From Pseudomonas sp. 10-1B (lineage in GTDB: Bacteria > Pseudomonadota > Gammaproteobacteria > Pseudomonadales > Pseudomonadaceae): a stretch of DNA of 64,000 nt. The stretch spans positions 1 to 64,000 of the forward strand of contig NZ_JYKS01000052.1 in assembly GCF_000935045.1 (NCBI RefSeq). Reading direction: 5' to 3'. Positions 61,674 to 64,000 of this stretch are shown here, piece by piece. Position 1 is the stretch's first letter. Each line of letters starts with the position of its first letter. The notes under the pieces were generated by a model, which had not been told where the DNA came from, did not search any database, and worked only from the letters and a program-made list of their open reading frames with translations. The position numbers and the translations under genes are program-made.

Positions 61674-62457
61674 CAGGGCTGTCCACGGTACGCTCGACCG
61701 GGGCGTCCAGGTCTACCGACATATCTGGCGCTGCCGGGTGCAGGGAATGGTCGTGCAACTGATCGAACAACTGCGCCACGGCCTTCTCGATGCGCGTCTC
61801 CATGCTCGCATCGATGCGGCTATGGGCCGTCTCGATACGGCAGCCACCGGGCAGCAGTGCGCTGTCTTCCAGCAGCCGCCAATTTTCCTCGTGGCGTTCG
61901 CGCAGGGCCTTGGCCAGCTCGAAGTCCTGCGGGTTGAGGTGGATGCGGATATTGTCCGCGCCCATGGGCAGCAGCTTGAGCGCTTCGCGCAGCACCTGGG
62001 TGATCTGGCTGGAATCGTTGCGCAGCTCACGGCCGATCACCTGACGGGTCATGTGCGCCACCAGGTGTACCAGGGTTTTCTCGATCTGCGTGTCCTGCTC
62101 GGCGATCGGTTCCATCAGGTTGGCCATCAGCCGTTCGAGGCTGCCCAGCTTGGCCTTCAGGGCCTCTTCGGCCTCTTGGCGGACCTTGAGCTGGGTGCTG
62201 TGGAAGCCCTCACGCTCACCGGTGGCGAAGCCCTCGTTGTAGGCCTCCTGGCGGATGGCTTCGAGCTCTTCGAGGGTCAGCGGCTGGACTTCTTCCAGCG
62301 GTACTTCCTCGATTTCTTCCTCGACCACCTCGGGTTCCGGCTCAGGCTCGGGTTCGGGCGCTGGTTGCGGGTCGAAACTGGGCAGCGCCCACACGTCCAC
62401 GCCCTCGAGGTCGCGGGCGCGGATCAGGTCGCTGGGGTGATGTTCTTTGGTGGACAT
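61663..62457 (-). CDS. fliH: Flagellar assembly protein FliH
   Basis: A 264-residue protein with a Pro/Glu-rich N-terminal region (PAPEPEPEPEPEVVEEEIEE) and a C-terminal V-type ATPase E-subunit-like stalk. It anchors and regulates FliI. The ATG at 62457 is at the start of MSTKEHHPSDLIRARDLEG. Confidence 0.93.
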   Translation of the reverse strand: MSTKEHHPSDLIRARDLEGVDVWALPSFDPQPAPEPEPEPEPEVVEEEIEEVPLEEVQPLTLEELEAIRQEAYNEGFATGEREGFHSTQLKVRQEAEEALKAKLGSLERLMANLMEPIAEQDTQIEKTLVHLVAHMTRQVIGRELRNDSSQITQVLREALKLLPMGADNIRIHLNPQDFELAKALRERHEENWRLLEDSALLPGGCRIETAHSRIDASMETRIEKAVAQLFDQLHDHSLHPAAPDMSVDLDAPVERTVDSPDAP

Positions 62458-62477
62458 TGGTAATGCCTGTGGGTCAT

Positions 62478-62568
62478 AGCTGCAAGCTTCAAGCGGCAAG
62501 TTTCAAGAAAAAGCAGGCTGCGTGAGGGCTGCTGTTTCTTGTAGCTTGTAGCTTGTAGCTTGCCGCTT
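62478..62568. repeat. Intergenic inverted repeat with AGCTTGT heptamers (fliG-fliH)
   Basis: AAGCGGCAAG (62491-62500) pairs with CTTGCCGCTT (62559-62568). The right arm contains three tandem TGTAGCT units ending at the fliG stop codon. Short AAGCTTGCAGCT-type repeats like this are common in Pseudomonas intergenic DNA. It should fold into a hairpin between fliG and fliH in the message. Confidence 0.7.
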
Positions 62569-63586
62569 AAATCATTTCCTCGGCGCCCTTGCCGCCGAGC
62601 ACGATCTCGCCGGCCTCGGCCATACGACGGGCGATGGTGAGGATTTCCTTCTGCGCCGTTTCCACGTCGCTGACCCGTACCGGCCCCTTGGCCTCCAGGT
62701 CGTCGCGCAGCAGTTCCGAGGCGCGCTTGGACATGTTCTTGAAGATCTTGTCCTTGACCCGTTCGTCGGCGCCCTTGAGCGACACCACCAGCACGTCGGA
62801 CGACACTTCGCGCAGCAGCGCCTGGATGCCACGGTCGTCGACGTCGGCCAGGTTGTTGAAGACGAACATCAGGTCTTCGATCTGCTCCGACAGGTCGCTG
62901 TCGATCTCGCGGATCGCGTCCATCAGTGCACCTTCCACCGAGCTGTCGAGGAAGTTCATGATGTCGGCGGCACGCTTGATGCCGCCCAGGGTGGTGCGCG
63001 CAGCGTTGGAGTTGCCCGAGAACTGCTTCTCGAGGATCTGGTTCAGTTCCTTCAGCGCCGCCGGCTGCACAGTGTTCAGCGACGACACGCGCAAGACGAT
63101 GTCCAGGCGCACCTTGTGGTCGAAGTTGCTCAGCACTTCACCGGCCTGGTCGGGGTCCAGGTAGGCGACCACGATGGCCTGGATCTGCGGGTGCTCGTAG
63201 CGGATCACGTCGGCCACGGCGCGCGGTTCCATCCACTTGAGGCTGTCCAGGCCGCTGGTGTTGCCACCGAGCAGGATGCGGTCGACCAGGCCATTGGCCT
63301 TGTCTTCGCCCAGGGCCTGGTTGAGCATCTTGCGGATGTAGGCGTCAGAGCCCACGCCCAGGCTGGTCTGGTCGCCGACGATGTCGACGAACTCGCTCAT
63401 CACCTGTTCGACCTGGTCACGGTGCACATTGCCCATCTGCGCCATGGCCACGCCCACCCGCTGCACTTCCTTGGGCCCCATGTGCCGCAGCACCTGGGCA
63501 GCATCGGTCTCGCCCAGCGAGAGCAGAAGGATCGCCGCTTTGTCGACACGGCTCAGCTTGGCGGTAACGGCTCGGTTGTCACTCAT
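62567..63586 (-). CDS. fliG: Flagellar motor switch protein FliG
   Basis: A 339-residue FliG with N, middle and C domains (LSRVDKAAILLLSLGETDAA; the EHPQIQAIVVAYLDPDQAGE segment of the middle domain; and the torque helix LMFVFNNLADVDDRGIQALL with charged residues). It joins FliF to the C-ring and meets the stators. It overlaps fliF by 8 bases. Confidence 0.95.
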   Translation of the reverse strand: MSDNRAVTAKLSRVDKAAILLLSLGETDAAQVLRHMGPKEVQRVGVAMAQMGNVHRDQVEQVMSEFVDIVGDQTSLGVGSDAYIRKMLNQALGEDKANGLVDRILLGGNTSGLDSLKWMEPRAVADVIRYEHPQIQAIVVAYLDPDQAGEVLSNFDHKVRLDIVLRVSSLNTVQPAALKELNQILEKQFSGNSNAARTTLGGIKRAADIMNFLDSSVEGALMDAIREIDSDLSEQIEDLMFVFNNLADVDDRGIQALLREVSSDVLVVSLKGADERVKDKIFKNMSKRASELLRDDLEAKGPVRVSDVETAQKEILTIARRMAEAGEIVLGGKGAEEMI

Positions 63587-64000
63587 CGGCGTTGATCCAC
63601 TCTTTCACGACCTGGGCAACACGGCCCGGGTCTTCGGCCACCAGGCCTTTGATTGCGTTGAGCTGTGCCTCGTAACCCTCGCTCGGGCTAGGCAGCAGAA
63701 TGCTTGTCGGGCCACCCAGGCTGACGCGGTCGCTGGCCAGTTCGCCATCCAGCCCCATCATGCCGCCCAGCTCCATGTCGCTATCCGGGGCAGCCTGCTT
63801 GCCGCCCCCTGTGATGTTGTTGAGCACCGGCCGCAGTACGCCGAACACCAGCACCAGGATGAACACCACGCCCAGCACCTGCTTGACGATGTCCCAGAAC
63901 CACGGTTGCTGGTAGAAGGCGATGTCGGCAATTTCTTCGCCACGATCGGCGGCGAACGGCACGTTGATCACCGTCACGCTGTCGCCACGGCTGGCATCGA
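63579..64000 (-). CDS. fliF: Flagellar MS-ring protein FliF, C-terminal part (cut by window edge)
   Basis: About 140 C-terminal residues of FliF: VTVINVPFAADRGEE, the second membrane helix (WDIVKQVLGVVFILVLVFGV), a Gly-rich linker and the FliG-binding tail (GLVAEDPGRVAQVVKEWINA). The frame stays open past 64000 without a start, so the gene continues out of the window. Confidence 0.93.
   Translation of the reverse strand, partial: DASRGDSVTVINVPFAADRGEEIADIAFYQQPWFWDIVKQVLGVVFILVLVFGVLRPVLNNITGGGKQAAPDSDMELGGMMGLDGELASDRVSLGGPTSILLPSPSEGYEAQLNAIKGLVAEDPGRVAQVVKEWINADE

Overview
The window looks like chromosome from a Pseudomonas putida-group bacterium. It is GC-rich, its intergenic gaps hold many Pseudomonas REP repeats, and its gene order (gcl cluster, then ccm cluster, then che and flagellar clusters) is what I remember for P. 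putida KT2440. That match is from memory; no alignment was run.

Region 1 (about 1-8.4 kb, mostly + strand) is the glyoxylate carboligase pathway: gcl, hyi, glxR, ttuD and pykF. It turns glyoxylate from ethylene glycol, glycolate or purine/allantoin breakdown into tartronate semialdehyde, glycerate, 2-phosphoglycerate/PEP and pyruvate. A divergent GlcG-like gene and a urea transporter flank it. Copies of the palindrome TTGTATACAA lie upstream of gcl, and further copies lie upstream of the hydantoin/allantoin permease and of a fliK-like gene.

Region 2 (about 8.3-26.6 kb) is mixed housekeeping and accessory DNA: a small orphan RHS-core gene, sulfate-binding protein, MscS-type channel, methyltransferase, two EamA exporters, Lrp and LysR regulators, an NCS1 permease with a hydantoin-racemase-like protein, a D-amino-acid dehydrogenase, a histidine phosphatase, a two-gene AT-richer island with a frameshifted membrane protein, FKBP, GFA, PhzF, a hydroxyacid dehydrogenase and a lipoprotein. 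REP pairs separate many of these units.

Region 3 (26.6-33.5 kb, - strand) is a complete, tightly overlapping cytochrome c maturation operon, ccmABCDEFGH plus ccmI.

Region 4 (33.8-64 kb) is motility. A + strand pair (FliK-like and FlhX, an FlhB C-domain protein) converges on a long - strand series. In transcription order this is fliF (cut by the window edge), fliGHIJ, hsbA-hsbR-hptB, fliK, fliLMNOPQR-flhB, flhA-flhF-fleN-fliA, cheYZAB, motCD, parC-parP-cheW and a DUF2802 gene. Sequences matching sigma-54 promoters lie before fliK, fliL and flhA. A near-perfect inverted repeat of about 300 bp fills the flhB-flhA gap. CheA carries four copies of an acidic motif in its linker.

No tRNA, rRNA, CRISPR, IS element or prophage was seen. 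Most of the window is known biology. The points most worth a second look are the shared palindrome, the CheA linker repeats next to parC/parP, the flhB-flhA palindrome, the FliK-like/FlhX pair, the frameshifted gene, the RHS orphan and the racemase that lacks one catalytic cysteine.
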